DNA of 64,000 nucleotides from Edaphobacter aggregans DSM 19364 (GTDB lineage Bacteria > Acidobacteriota > Terriglobia > Terriglobales > Acidobacteriaceae): NCBI RefSeq assembly GCF_000745965.1, contig NZ_JQKI01000013.1, positions 62,001 to 126,000 on the forward strand, read 5' to 3'. The notes under the pieces were generated by a model. The model ran no database searches, was not told the origin of the DNA, and saw only the letters and a list, made by a program, of their open reading frames with translations. Position 1 is the first letter of the stretch; each line of letters starts with the position of its first letter. The position numbers and the translations under genes are program-made. Below are positions 8,528 through 16,423 of this stretch, piece by piece.

Positions 8528-9274
8528 ATGAGCACTCTCAACGGTCGTATCGCATTGGTAACAGGAGCTTCGCAGGGCATCGGGCGCGCCTGCGCACTTG
8601 AGCTGGCCCGCCGCGGCGCCCAGGTCGCACTTGCTGCACGCAACGCAGACAAACTCGCCGAGGTTGCCCAGGAGATTACAGCCGCCGGTGGAACCGCCAA
8701 GGCCTACATCCTCGACATCTCCAGCGAAGAGTCCATCAAGGCCGGAGCCAAGGCTGTCCTCGCCGACTTCGGCAAGGTCGAGATCCTCGTCAACAACGCC
8801 GGAATCACCCGCGACATCCTCTCCATGCGCATGAAGCGCGCCGACTGGGACAGCGTCCTCACCACCAACCTCACCGGGGCCTTTCTGCTCACGCAGGCCG
8901 TCATGTCGGCCATGGTCAAGAACCGCTGGGGCCGCATCATCAACATCACCTCGGTCGTAGGCGAGACCGGCCAGGCGGGCCAGGCTAACTACGCCGCCTC
9001 CAAGGCCGGCCTCATCGGCCTCACCAAGTCGCTCGCCCGCGAGCTCGCCAGCCGGACCATCACCGTCAACGCCGTCGCCCCCGGCTACATCGAGACCGCG
9101 ATGACCTCCGTCCTTACCGACGACCAGAAGAAGGCAAATTTCCAGTACATTCCGCTGGGCCGCGTCGGGACCGACCTCGACGTCGCCCACGCCGTCGCCT
9201 TCCTCGCCTCCGAGGAAGCCAGCTACATCACCGGTCACACGCTCGACGTGAACGGCGGAATGTACATGGGCTGA
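8528..9274 (+). CDS. fabG: 3-oxoacyl-[acyl-carrier-protein] reductase FabG (SDR family)
   Basis: 248 residues of a classical short-chain dehydrogenase. It shows the NADP-binding TGASQGIG (12-19), NNAG (89-92), catalytic Ser142, Tyr155 and Lys159 (YAASK), and the C-terminal GHTLDVNGGMYMG typical of FabG. It would reduce 3-oxoacyl-ACP in the fatty acid elongation cycle in the cytoplasm. Other acyl-ACP genes are not adjacent; an acetyltransferase gene follows after 3 bases and is likely co-transcribed. Because SDRs are numerous, the FabG assignment rests on overall sequence pattern and the terminal motif. Confidence 0.9.
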   Translation: MSTLNGRIALVTGASQGIGRACALELARRGAQVALAARNADKLAEVAQEITAAGGTAKAYILDISSEESIKAGAKAVLADFGKVEILVNNAGITRDILSMRMKRADWDSVLTTNLTGAFLLTQAVMSAMVKNRWGRIINITSVVGETGQAGQANYAASKAGLIGLTKSLARELASRTITVNAVAPGYIETAMTSVLTDDQKKANFQYIPLGRVGTDLDVAHAVAFLASEEASYITGHTLDVNGGMYMG

Positions 9275-9277
9275 GCC

Positions 9278-9778
9278 ATGCCGCAGATCGTCATCAGGCA
9301 GGCCACAGGCGAGCAGGACATCGCCACGGTGCGCCGCCTGATGCGCGAGTACAGCGAGCACCTCGCCAGCAATCGCTCCGGTGCAGCAAGCATCTGCCTG
9401 ACCAACTACGAGAGCGAACTCGCGAAGCTCCCTGAGGGCTATCTCACGATTCTCCTGGCAGAGGTCGATGGCGCCTCCGCAGGCTGTGTCGCCATACGAC
9501 AGATCATCCGGACCGAGCGCGCCTGCGAGATGAAGCGCCTATGGGTCGGCAACGGCTTCCGCGGCCTCGGTCTGGGACGGAGCCTCATCGAACGCTCGCT
9601 CGCATGGGCGACGGAAGCTGGATTCGAAGCGATGTACCTCGATACCGTTCCCGCTGCCATGCCCGAGGCAAACCGCCTCTACGCCAGCTACGGTTTCGTT
9701 CCCGTCGACCGATACAACGACAACGATGTCGCCGGGGTGCAGTTCTTCTGCAAATCATTGAAAGATAAGAACGTCTGA
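9278..9778 (+). CDS. GNAT family N-acetyltransferase
   Basis: 166 residues with a GNAT core. The acetyl-CoA binding motif A is MKRLWVGNGFRGLGLGRSLIERSLAWATEAGF (about residues 85-116, with the R-G-x-G-x-G/A turn), followed by MYLDTVPAAMPEANRLYASYGFVPV. The substrate is unknown; the C-terminal strand (GVQFFCKSL) is compatible with small-molecule or amino-acid acceptors. The ATG is 3 bases downstream of the fabG stop, so it is probably part of the same transcript. Confidence 0.9.
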   Translation: MPQIVIRQATGEQDIATVRRLMREYSEHLASNRSGAASICLTNYESELAKLPEGYLTILLAEVDGASAGCVAIRQIIRTERACEMKRLWVGNGFRGLGLGRSLIERSLAWATEAGFEAMYLDTVPAAMPEANRLYASYGFVPVDRYNDNDVAGVQFFCKSLKDKNV

Positions 9779-9950
9779 TAACGCCTGAAAGTTTGTTGTT
9801 GTATTTGGTTCCTTTCTGGCGCGGGGTTCAAGTAAGGGTTAAGGTTTCGCCGTGTAACCGGCTCTGGATGAACCTCGGCTGGTACGGACTTTCTGCCCTG
9901 ACCGAAGATAGGGATTGACCAAGTGATGGCGTGTGTTTACTTTGTGGCTA

Positions 9951-10364
9951 ATGGCCGACATGCAAACACTTCCTTCCGAGATGGAGAACGAGTCCAGAGA
10001 GGCTCTTTCAATTGCAATGAACATTGGAAACACGATCCGGGGCTACCGGCTGCAGAAAGGAATGTCGCAGGGCGACATCGAGAAGCGGACCGGATTGCTG
10101 CGCTGCTACCTCTCGCGGGTGGAGAACGGCCACACGGTTCCCTCACTCGAGACGCTGCAGAAGATCGCCCGCGCTCTGGATCTCCAGTTGGCCGAGTTCT
10201 TCGCCGAAGAGATTGTCAGCAAGGAGATGTCATCGCTGCACCTCGGCGAGGATGAGATCCGCTTCCTGACGCAGGTACAGCGCTACTCGGCGCACCTGGG
10301 AGAGAGCGACCGTCGGCTGCTGCTGGCGATGGTGAGGAAGTTCGCCCAGACGACCCTAAGTTAG
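9951..10364 (+). CDS. XRE-family helix-turn-helix regulator
   Basis: About 137 residues. A Cro/CI-type helix-turn-helix spans roughly residues 25-83 (IGNTIRGYRLQKGMSQGDIEKRTGLLRCYLSRVENGHTVPSLETLQKIARALDLQLAEFF). The C-terminal 50 residues (LGEDEIRFLTQVQRYSAHLGESDRRLLLAMVRKFAQ) form a helical tail of no recognised family. It likely represses or activates a small regulon. An upstream GTG at 9933 is in frame; ATG at 9951 is chosen because neither has a clear Shine-Dalgarno and the added six residues look non-coding. ATG 9960 is also possible. Confidence 0.82.
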   Translation: MADMQTLPSEMENESREALSIAMNIGNTIRGYRLQKGMSQGDIEKRTGLLRCYLSRVENGHTVPSLETLQKIARALDLQLAEFFAEEIVSKEMSSLHLGEDEIRFLTQVQRYSAHLGESDRRLLLAMVRKFAQTTLS

Positions 10365-10390
10365 TGGTTATTGATTAGTGGTTCGTGATT

Positions 10391-10423
10391 AGAGGACGGA
10401 AGGCCGTCGGCCTTCCGTCCTCT
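10391..10423. terminator. Bidirectional intrinsic terminator
   Basis: A perfect 15-base stem (AGAGGACGGAAGGCC / GGCCTTCCGTCCTCT) with a 3-base loop GTC, between the convergent XRE and rhomboid genes. A closely related hairpin (GAAGGAAGGCC / GGCCTTCCTTC) occurs at 11382-11408. Confidence 0.85.
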
Positions 10424-10452
10424 CTTTGCGTCCGCTATTCCCTACCCCTGTC

Positions 10453-11268
10453 TTACCTGAGATTGGCGATCCAGTAGCCGAAGAGGGCCAGGATGAAGGC
10501 GGCTCCGGCGAAGGTGAGCTTCTGCCGTTCTAGATATCGGGTCCGGCCGCTGGTCATGCGTGGAACCAGAGGAACCCCGAGAGCCAGGCCGGAGAGAAAG
10601 CCGCCGACGTGAGCCGAGTTGTCGATACGAATCACGGGTAGGATGACGGTTCCGAGGCCAATGATGAGGTTGAGGCCGGCGAACTGGATGACCGAACGGC
10701 GCAGGCGGTGAAGCTCAAAGGACGGAATGGGAAGCTTCTTGTTGGAGAGCAGGACGATGAGGATACCTGCAATCCCGAAGACGGCGCCTGATGCTCCGGC
10801 CCCGACCGAGACAAAGTCACGCATGAGGATGTTGACCAGGAGACTGAGCAGGTTGCCGGCGACTCCGGTGAGGAGGTAGACGGCGATCATTCCCAGCGGG
10901 CCGAGCAGTGGCTCTCCGAGGAGGCCGAGGTTCCAGAGGCACCACATGTTGGTCGCGATGTGGATGAGTCCGACGTGAACAAAAGTGGCGGTGAGCAGCC
11001 GGTACCACTGCCCATGCAGGATGAGCCAGGCGTTGGCCGCTCCGAAGTGCCTGAGCTGGTCGACGGTTGGATCGCTGGGGGAGACACCGTGGAGGACCAT
11101 CCAGACGAAGACGGCGCAGTTGATTCCGACCAGCACGTAGGTTCCCGGCGCCGAGAGGATGCTGCGCGGTCTGCGACGCGGCGGAGGCGGCGGCTCGGCG
11201 ACATAAGCGCCCGGTGGATCGACTGGCGGAAGGAGTTCGCCTTCCGGCTGAGAAGAAGAAGATGACAT
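10453..11268 (-). CDS. Rhomboid family intramembrane serine protease
   Basis: 271 residues. A Pro-rich cytoplasmic N-terminus (about 40 residues) is followed by about seven hydrophobic segments. Catalytic features are Ser160 in GASGAVFG and His220 in SAHVGGFLSG; the oxyanion Asn107 lies in HIATNMW. It would cleave transmembrane helices of unidentified substrates within the inner membrane. The final segment after residue 245 is an extra C-terminal helix. The gene is flanked on both sides by strong hairpins and short AGGGAGTAGGGA-type repeats, suggesting a monocistronic transcript. Confidence 0.93.
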   Translation of the reverse strand: MSSSSSQPEGELLPPVDPPGAYVAEPPPPPRRRPRSILSAPGTYVLVGINCAVFVWMVLHGVSPSDPTVDQLRHFGAANAWLILHGQWYRLLTATFVHVGLIHIATNMWCLWNLGLLGEPLLGPLGMIAVYLLTGVAGNLLSLLVNILMRDFVSVGAGASGAVFGIAGILIVLLSNKKLPIPSFELHRLRRSVIQFAGLNLIIGLGTVILPVIRIDNSAHVGGFLSGLALGVPLVPRMTSGRTRYLERQKLTFAGAAFILALFGYWIANLR

Positions 11269-11297
11269 GATGGTCTCTTGTCTAAGCTATCAAATCA

Positions 11298-11331
11298 GGG
11301 AGTAGGGAATAGGGAGTAGGGAGTAGAGAGA
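11298..11331 (+). repeat. AGGGAGT/AGGGAAT heptamer repeat; inverted partner at 11412-11445
   Basis: Several copies of a TAGGGAGT-like heptamer lie here. The complementary version (TATTCCCTGTTCCCTAC) follows at 11412-11445, on the far side of the hairpin at 11382-11408, and a short piece appears at 10434-10447. The arms could pair in RNA or DNA around the terminator. Confidence 0.6.
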
Positions 11332-11381
11332 GAAAGGCGCCGAAGATGAGAAGAAGAAGCAAAGGACACTCTACAAAATCG

Positions 11382-11408
11382 TGAAGGAAGGCCGATGGCC
11401 TTCCTTCA
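11382..11408. terminator. Intrinsic terminator between zinc-finger membrane protein and rhomboid genes
   Basis: A 12-base stem (TGAAGGAAGGCC / GGCCTTCCTTCA) with loop GAT, in the gap between two leftward genes. It nearly duplicates the hairpin at 10391-10423. Confidence 0.75.
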
Positions 11409-11448
11409 TCTTTCTATTCCCTGTTCCCTACTTTCCAATTCCCTGCCG

Positions 11449-11955
11449 CTAAGCTGCTTTGGTGAAGCGGTCGCGGACCTGAGCTGGGATGCGTTGCTGC
11501 ACGATCTCGCCGAGGAAGCCGGGAAGCGGCGTAGCGATGGCGACCAGAACCCAGAGCAGTGTTGAGAGGACAAGTCCGGTGACGGCGACAGCCTCAAGCG
11601 ATATGGCAACGGCGTGAGCCTGGTACAGGTGCACTTGCACCCTGCCGATGTGCGAGATCAGCTCGACCCGGTGGATGATGACGGCCGCCAGAAGGAAGGC
11701 GACGATGGAGAGTGTGCTGATGGAGATCAGGAGGACATCGATGGTGCGGGCGATGTGCTGGCGCTTGCGGCAGTGGGCGCACTCCGTCAGGTGCTGCTCG
11801 TAGTCTGTGCGCATGGCCGGCGAGAGTCCCGAGATGTCATAACGCCAACCCGAGAGAATGTCTCCGACTACCTGATCGGTACAGGAGGCGGAACGTTCGC
11901 GGCGGTTGGCAAAAGGTCCTAACGCTGCTGTTTTCATTGCTCTATCAGACTTCAT
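11449..11955 (-). CDS. Membrane protein with zinc-finger-like HxxxCxxC motif
   Basis: 168 residues (or 162 if the second Met is used). Residues about 55-65 hold HLTECAHC, an H-x3-C-x2-C motif like the zf-HC2/anti-sigma zinc finger. Two or three membrane segments follow: VLLISISTLSIVAFLLAAVII, then AVAISLEAVAVTGLVLSTLLWVLVAIA, and a short C-terminal basic tail. No sigma factor lies next to it, so an anti-sigma role is only a possibility. It may share a transcript with the hydrolase upstream at 12061, 105 bases away. No closer family is recognised. Confidence 0.7.
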   Translation of the reverse strand: MKSDRAMKTAALGPFANRRERSASCTDQVVGDILSGWRYDISGLSPAMRTDYEQHLTECAHCRKRQHIARTIDVLLISISTLSIVAFLLAAVIIHRVELISHIGRVQVHLYQAHAVAISLEAVAVTGLVLSTLLWVLVAIATPLPGFLGEIVQQRIPAQVRDRFTKAA

Positions 11956-12060
11956 TCTACTGGTTTTGATAGCACTGCGGAAGGAAAAGATTCCTTTTGG
12001 TGGAAGCTCAGAAGGTAACTCGGAGCCATTCGCCGGAGTATGCTACTCAGCTGGCTAGAC

Positions 12061-13026
12061 TTAGAGGCAGATCGGCTCCAGTGGCGCCGATTGTTCGGCG
12101 AGAAGGATTCGGTTGCCGAGGAGAGTCGGATGGCTGGAAAGGGCCTGTTCGGCGGCGAGGCGGGCGAGTTCGGGAACGTTGTTCGACTCCGACAGATGTC
12201 CGAGGACGATGTAGGAGGCTGCGCCGTCGTAGTCGCGCTCGAGGAACTCGGCGGTGGCGAGATTGGAGAGATGGCCGACGCGGGAGAGTACACGCTGCTT
12301 CACGCTCCAGGGATATGGTCCATCCTTGAGCATCTCGAGGTCGTGATTGGACTCGAGCAGGAGGACGTCGATGCGTTTGAGCGCCGCCTTGACGTTCGGC
12401 GGCATGTAACCGAGGTCCGTTGCGAGCGCCATGCGGGCGCCTTCGGCGGAGAAGACGAAGCCGCAGGGATCGGCGGCGTCATGTGGGATGGTGAACGGCG
12501 TGACACTGATGTCGCCGATCGAGAACGAACAGCCGGAGCGGAAGTACTCGACCGCGGGAAGGAACGTCGGATCGGGCTTCGCGCGCGCGGGCTCTGGTTC
12601 GGGCTCGTCGGGATCCTCGGCTGCCTGCTCGGCTGAGCCGGAAGACTCGACGGCGGCGGACATGCTGTCGCAGATTCCGGGCTCGGGCTCGCTGTCGCGG
12701 GCCTCTTTTTCGCGCTGGACGTGATCGAGCCATTGCGCGTAGGACATCGTTGTGCGCGGGGTGAGCATGCGGACCCAGGCGCGATGCGTGGGCTCGGTGA
12801 AGTAGACCGGTATGCCGAGCTTGCGGGCGAGGACACCGAGACCGGCGACGTGATCCTGGTGCTCGTGGGTGATGAGGATGGCGTCGAGGGCTCGAGGGTC
12901 TTCACCAGCGAGGTTCATGCGCCGGAGAAGCTCGCGGCAGGAGAGTCCGGCGTCGACCAGCACGCGCGTGGTGGAAGAGGAGATGACAGTGCTGTTTCCT
13001 TTGGAGCCGGAGGCGAGCACGGTCAT
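12061..13026 (-). CDS. MBL-fold hydrolase of the WalJ/YycJ type
   Basis: 321 residues of a metallo-beta-lactamase fold. The N-terminal strand (MTVLASGSKGNSTVI) and zinc motif THEHQDH (His54, His56, Asp58, His59) are those of the YycJ/WalJ group, 5'-3' exonuclease-like enzymes linked in firmicutes to wall metabolism and DNA repair. C-terminal elements ESNHDLEML and LGHLSESNN are also typical. Relative to the usual length of about 260 it carries an acidic insertion near residues 100-160 (repeated EPEPE). Start chosen at 13026 because AAGGGA then has good spacing; ATGs at 13032 and 13035 are too close to it. Confidence 0.85.
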   Translation of the reverse strand: MTVLASGSKGNSTVISSSTTRVLVDAGLSCRELLRRMNLAGEDPRALDAILITHEHQDHVAGLGVLARKLGIPVYFTEPTHRAWVRMLTPRTTMSYAQWLDHVQREKEARDSEPEPGICDSMSAAVESSGSAEQAAEDPDEPEPEPARAKPDPTFLPAVEYFRSGCSFSIGDISVTPFTIPHDAADPCGFVFSAEGARMALATDLGYMPPNVKAALKRIDVLLLESNHDLEMLKDGPYPWSVKQRVLSRVGHLSNLATAEFLERDYDGAASYIVLGHLSESNNVPELARLAAEQALSSHPTLLGNRILLAEQSAPLEPICL

Positions 13027-13087
13027 GCGCATCATTCCCTTACGATACGCCGGACTGCTGTGGAGATAAGGACAGGAGGTGCTTGCG

Positions 13088-13306
13088 ATGGTTCTGGGTA
13101 ACAAAGGAAAGGGAAATGATTTTCCCTCGGGCATCGCAAATTCCGGTCACACCATGGGCCATTGTCGGTGCGGAAAGCCCGAATTGTCGGCTAAGTTATT
13201 GATTTTTATAGATATTTTTTATTCTGTCCTCTCAGCTGGAATGGTCTCGTATGTGCTTTCCCTTTGGCATAGTCCAAGTGAAGCGATAGGTTCGCGCCCC
13301 AAGTGA
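13088..13306 (+). CDS. Possible small membrane protein, 72 residues
   Basis: A short frame with a well-placed ribosome-binding site (AGGAGG at 13074-13079, 8 bases before the ATG). It has one hydrophobic stretch (LLIFIDIFYSVLSAGMVSYVLSLW) preceded by a Cys/His cluster (HTMGHCRCGK). No family is recognised. The region is A/T-rich, which can create spurious hydrophobic codons, so this is tentative. Confidence 0.25.
   Translation: MVLGNKGKGNDFPSGIANSGHTMGHCRCGKPELSAKLLIFIDIFYSVLSAGMVSYVLSLWHSPSEAIGSRPK
13161..13190. promoter_or_regulatory. Direct repeat ATTGTCGG, 22-base spacing, upstream of PEP-CTERM gene
   Basis: ATTGTCGG occurs at 13161-13168 and 13183-13190, two helical turns apart, about 175 bases before the PEP-CTERM start. 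It could be a binding site for a dimeric activator. The intergenic stretch 13027-13363 has no other recognised element. Confidence 0.3.
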
Positions 13307-13363
13307 CGCGCTCACTTAATCTCTGTGATTTGGGCATTTTCAATCGGAAGGGTTGTGCACATA

Positions 13364-13993
13364 ATGAAACGGGCTATTCTCCTTGGTTCTCTCGCAGTGA
13401 TTCTGGGCCTTGCTTCCTCTTCGGCCTCCGCAGACACGATTTTCACACTCACACAAAATGGATGTTCCGGCGGATGCGGCGCTGGACCATTTGGCACCAT
13501 TACGCTCTCGCAGACGGGAGCCAACGTCAACGTGACCCTAGCTCTGGCATCTGCCAACAATGAGCGTTTCGCCGGCACTGGCGCTGGCGATGCTCTGGAG
13601 TTCAACGTATTGAATGCCGTGACTGGGGACATCACAAATATTAGTTCGGGTTTTGCTCTCGGACCGTCGCCGGACAGCGCTTCTACCTTCGGAAGCTTCC
13701 TGTTCTCGGTAGAATGCACAACCTGCCAAGGCGGCCAGAGCGGCAATTCGCATGGCCCTCTGTCCTTCACGGTGCAGAATGCATTGATCTCGGATTTTGT
13801 TGCGAATGCTGGTGGCTATTACTTCGCCTCCGACATCGCTGTCACCCTCGACAAGTCAACCAATACAGGCAACGTGGCAGCTATCGGGCCTGGAACCACG
13901 CCGCCTTCGGTTCCGGAGCCGTCGACGCTGATGCTGTTTGGCACTGGCGTGACCGCTCTCGGTGGCCTGATTCGCCGCCGGTTTGCAGCCTGA
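13364..13993 (+). CDS. PEP-CTERM sorted secreted protein
   Basis: 209 residues. A signal peptide (ILLGSLAVILGLASSSASA) leads into a Ser/Thr/Gly-rich extracellular domain with two close cysteine pairs (NGCSGGCG and CTTCQGG). The C-terminus is a complete PEP-CTERM sorting signal: VPEPSTLML, a hydrophobic helix, then RRRFAA. Such proteins are processed by an exosortase and are often tied to exopolysaccharide; no exosortase is in this window. Start ATG at 13364 chosen over the longer frame because it gives a clean signal peptide. Base composition is lower in GC than the flanks. Confidence 0.88.
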   Translation: MKRAILLGSLAVILGLASSSASADTIFTLTQNGCSGGCGAGPFGTITLSQTGANVNVTLALASANNERFAGTGAGDALEFNVLNAVTGDITNISSGFALGPSPDSASTFGSFLFSVECTTCQGGQSGNSHGPLSFTVQNALISDFVANAGGYYFASDIAVTLDKSTNTGNVAAIGPGTTPPSVPEPSTLMLFGTGVTALGGLIRRRFAA

Positions 13994-14033
13994 ACGAGTT
14001 TGTTGGATACAGGAGCCAACGATAGCCCTGAAG

Positions 14034-14066
14034 AGCCTGGGCCTTCCTTACCGGAAGGTTCGGGCT
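14034..14066. terminator. Intrinsic terminator after PEP-CTERM gene
   Basis: AGCC...CCTTCC / GGAAGG...GGCT with a small internal loop, followed by TTTTC. It lies between convergent genes. Confidence 0.7.
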
Positions 14067-14079
14067 TTTCGTATTGCCG

Positions 14080-14328
14080 TCAGGGCAGCGGGAGCGGTGG
14101 AGGCGGTGCGACGTTGACGATGTCGGCGAGCAGGATGGAGTGCGTCGCTCCCTGTCGGGGGAGGAAGCCTGTACCTGCGGGATCGACCTCGACACAGAAG
14201 AGGTCGGGGGTTTCGCCCTCGTCGACGACGATGATGATCTGGACGAGAAGACGCTGGCCATGCGCGGTCTCGAGAACGACGACCTGGTCGAGACTCGATT
14301 TAAGGAAGGCTAGCTGGTCTTCTTTCAT
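14080..14328 (-). CDS. Hypothetical protein, 82 residues
   Basis: A short protein beginning MKEDQLAFLKSSLDQVVVLETAHGQRLLVQIIIVVDEG, apparently alternating strand pattern, with an acidic centre (EGETPDLFCVEVD) and a proline C-terminus (VAPPPPLPLP). GGTGGA lies 4 bases before the ATG, supporting this start over the longer frame. It follows the maoC gene by 55 bases on the same strand. No family is recognised; a small beta-barrel resembling a Sm-like or SH3-like fold is possible but speculative. Confidence 0.6.
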   Translation of the reverse strand: MKEDQLAFLKSSLDQVVVLETAHGQRLLVQIIIVVDEGETPDLFCVEVDPAGTGFLPRQGATHSILLADIVNVAPPPPLPLP

Positions 14329-14383
14329 GATTCCACCGCGTGTTTCATGGTTCAACCGCGTGTGTGATCGTTCGACCGGTTCA

Positions 14384-14842
14384 TCATGCAACCGGATGAC
14401 GGAGCGGGGCGAGGAAGTTGACGGTGGAGCGAAGGACGACCTCGTCGCGCTGGTTGAGGGCAAGGGTGCGGGTGCGGACGACGCCGTAGTCCTTGCGCGA
14501 GTTGGACTGGCGGACGCCGACGACTTCGATTTCGGTGCGGATGGTGTCGCCGGGACGGACGGGGTGGGTCCAGCGCATCTCCTCTACGCCGGCGCCGATC
14601 ATGCCTCCGGCGACGGTGATGGACTGGACTCGCAACCGCATGACGATGGCGGCGGTGAGCCAGCCTGAGGCGGCGAGACCTTTGAAGAAGGAACCTTCGC
14701 CTGCGGCCTCGTCGAGGTGAAAGGGCTGGGGATCGTACTTCTGCCCGAACTCCTTGATCTCTTCGGCGGTTACCTTGGCGCTGCCGACCGAGTTCATCTT
14801 CTGGCCGACGTAGAAGTCTTCAAAGTATAGCTCTTGGGGCAT
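14384..14842 (-). CDS. MaoC-like (R)-hydratase family protein
   Basis: 152 residues with a hot-dog fold pattern. Residues FGQKYDPQPFHLDEAAGEGSFFKGLAASGWLTAAIVMRL (about 32-70) match the MaoC catalytic segment, with Asp and His in the D-PQPFH motif. Later strands MRWTHPVRPGDTIRTEIEV and GVVRTRTLALNQRDEVVL are standard. It would hydrate enoyl-CoA or a similar thioester. It is not adjacent to other beta-oxidation genes, although a 3-hydroxyacyl-CoA dehydrogenase gene is 600 bases upstream on the same strand. Confidence 0.88.
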   Translation of the reverse strand: MPQELYFEDFYVGQKMNSVGSAKVTAEEIKEFGQKYDPQPFHLDEAAGEGSFFKGLAASGWLTAAIVMRLRVQSITVAGGMIGAGVEEMRWTHPVRPGDTIRTEIEVVGVRQSNSRKDYGVVRTRTLALNQRDEVVLRSTVNFLAPLRHPVA

Positions 14843-15176
14843 CTGGCGGTTCCCTCATGTTTTTGGTTACGACGCTTCAGTGTATCGGGTTTACGACGAT
14901 CCTGGGGTACCCCTCCCCCATTGTCGAGCTATGTTTCCTGTTTTCAGCAATATACTCGTTTTGAACAGGATAAAATATTCCATTGAAAGGGTTTAACTGT
15001 AAAAATATAGAAAACAAATGAGTTAGCTTCACGCAGGAGAGGCCCGGAGTGGTCCCGAGCCTTTGCTTCTTCGATCCTTAGTTCTATTTTAGCGGGTTTG
15101 AAGGAATTGATCGGCACCTCTTACTTGTGGGGTAAGTTGCATATTTCAAATGGTTTGCGGGGGATTTTGGGAATGT

Positions 15177-15202
15177 GGGGGCTTGACACGCGATTTTGCT
15201 GG
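15177..15202 (-). repeat. Dispersed intergenic repeat A, copy 2
   Basis: Reverse complement of the element at 2851-2876; the shared core is GGGGCTTGACACGCGATTTTG. Confidence 0.75.
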
Positions 15203-15247
15203 GTTTTTGGTAATTCATGCGTGCTCGAGGCGAGGTCGAAGGGGGAG

Positions 15248-15434
15248 AGTGTCCGGGCTAAAGCCCGGACCTACCTCAGAGGCAACGGCAAAAAGCGAAA
15301 ATGCTGAGATTCTTCCCCTTCGGCTCGCTTCGCTGACTCAGGGTCAGAATGACGGCATAGACAACGGCAGCAGCAACGGCAAGAACAACAGCAAAAGCAA
15401 ATGCGGGGGTTCTTCGCTTCGCTCAGAATGACGG
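15248..15434 (+). repeat. Composite repeat cassette, copy 1 (degenerate)
   Basis: Order of parts: palindrome GTCCGGGCtaaaGCCCGGAC (15251-15270), the link CCTACCTCAGAGGCAA, a short run of GGCAAC/GGCAAA-like hexamers, a CTTCGGCTCGCTTCGCTGACTCAGG...GAATGACGG palindromic element (15309-15355), more AACGGCA/CAGCAA hexamers (15361-15402), and a second TTCTTCGCTTCGCTCAGAATGACGG element (15409-15434). The same order recurs in copy 2 at 16388-16738. Confidence 0.8.
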
Positions 15435-15460
15435 GCGATGGTGGTGGAAACGAGACCGTG

Positions 15461-16315
15461 CTAGGCGTAGGTGTAGAAGCCGCGGCCGGATTTGCGGCCT
15501 AGCCAGCCGGCGTCGACCATGCGGATGAGGAGGGGGCAGGGGCGGTACTTAGGGTCGCCGATGCCTTGTTCGAGGACGCGCATGATGTCGAGGCAGACGT
15601 CGAGGCCGATGAAATCAGCCAGGGTGAGGGGGCCCATGGGGTGGGCCATGCCGAGTTGGAAGACCTTGTCGACGGCCTCGGGGGTGGCGACGCCTTCCAT
15701 GACGGCGTAGATGGCCTCGTTGATGAGAGGCATGAGGACGCGGTTGGAGACGAAGCCGGCGGCGTCGTTGACCTCGACGGGGGTCTTGCCGAGCTGGAGG
15801 GCGAGGGCGTGGACGGCGTCGAAGGTGGGCTGCGAGGTCTGGAGGCCGCGGATGATCTCGACGAGCTGCATGACGGGGACGGGGTTGAAGAAGTGCATGC
15901 CGATGACCTGGGTGGGGCGACGGGTCTGGGCGGCGAGTTTGGTGATTGAGATGGAGCTGGTGTTGGTGGCGAGAATGACCTCGGGGCGGAGGATGTGGTC
16001 GAGGTTGCGGAAGAGGGCTGATTTTATTTCGAGGCGCTCGGTGGCGGCCTCGATGGCGAGGTCGGCGGCTGCGAGGTGGCTGATGTTGGTGTGGGGGGCG
16101 ATGCGGGAGTGGGCCTCGTCGGCCTGTTGCTGGGTGAGTTTTTCTTTGGCTACCTCGCGGACGAGGTTTTTGTGGATGGTGGCGAGGGCGCGGTCGAGCG
16201 CGGGCTGATCGATGTCGTAGAGGAGGACGTGGAGGCCGGAGCGGGCTGCGACGTGGGCGATGCCGTTGCCCATGGTTCCGGCGCCGAGGACAGCGATGGT
16301 TTGGATCGGAGGCAT
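15461..16315 (-). CDS. 3-hydroxyacyl-CoA (3-hydroxybutyryl-CoA) dehydrogenase
   Basis: 284 residues. The N-terminal Rossmann segment IAVLGAGTMGNGIAHVAARSG (about 6-26) binds NAD(H). TNTSSISITKLAAQTRRPTQVIGMHFFNPVPVMQLVEI carries the catalytic His of HFFNP, with Asn in VNDAAGFVSNRVL nearby. The C-terminal helical domain ends with DAGWLGRKSGRGFYTY, typical of the stand-alone enzyme. It oxidises 3-hydroxyacyl-CoA in fatty acid or butyrate metabolism. The frame stays open upstream through the hexamer array to 16810, adding Phe-Ala repeats; start 16315 is chosen because the fold begins there. Confidence 0.94.
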   Translation of the reverse strand: MPPIQTIAVLGAGTMGNGIAHVAARSGLHVLLYDIDQPALDRALATIHKNLVREVAKEKLTQQQADEAHSRIAPHTNISHLAAADLAIEAATERLEIKSALFRNLDHILRPEVILATNTSSISITKLAAQTRRPTQVIGMHFFNPVPVMQLVEIIRGLQTSQPTFDAVHALALQLGKTPVEVNDAAGFVSNRVLMPLINEAIYAVMEGVATPEAVDKVFQLGMAHPMGPLTLADFIGLDVCLDIMRVLEQGIGDPKYRPCPLLIRMVDAGWLGRKSGRGFYTYA

Positions 16316-16396
16316 GGGGCGAAGTTTAGCAGGTGGCGTGTTTGAGGAAGACAACCCCAGGGGCTGAAGCCCCTTTTGTTGGCGCGAGAGAGTGTC

Positions 16397-16410
16397 CGGG
16401 CTAAAGCCCG
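16397..16410. repeat. Palindrome of composite cassette, copy 2
   Basis: CGGGCtaaaGCCCG followed by CACCTACCTCAGAGGCAA, as in copy 1 at 15251. A related GGGGCTGAAGCCCC palindrome lies just upstream at about 16360-16373. Confidence 0.8.
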
Positions 16411-16423
16411 CACCTACCTCAGA

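Larger units (their letters stand above)
14843..15460. other. Repeat-bearing intergenic region
   Basis: No gene is supported in this 618-base gap. The left part (about 14930-15030) is an A/T-rich island unlike the surroundings. The right part holds repeat A (15177-15202) and composite cassette copy 1 (15248-15434). Confidence 0.7.
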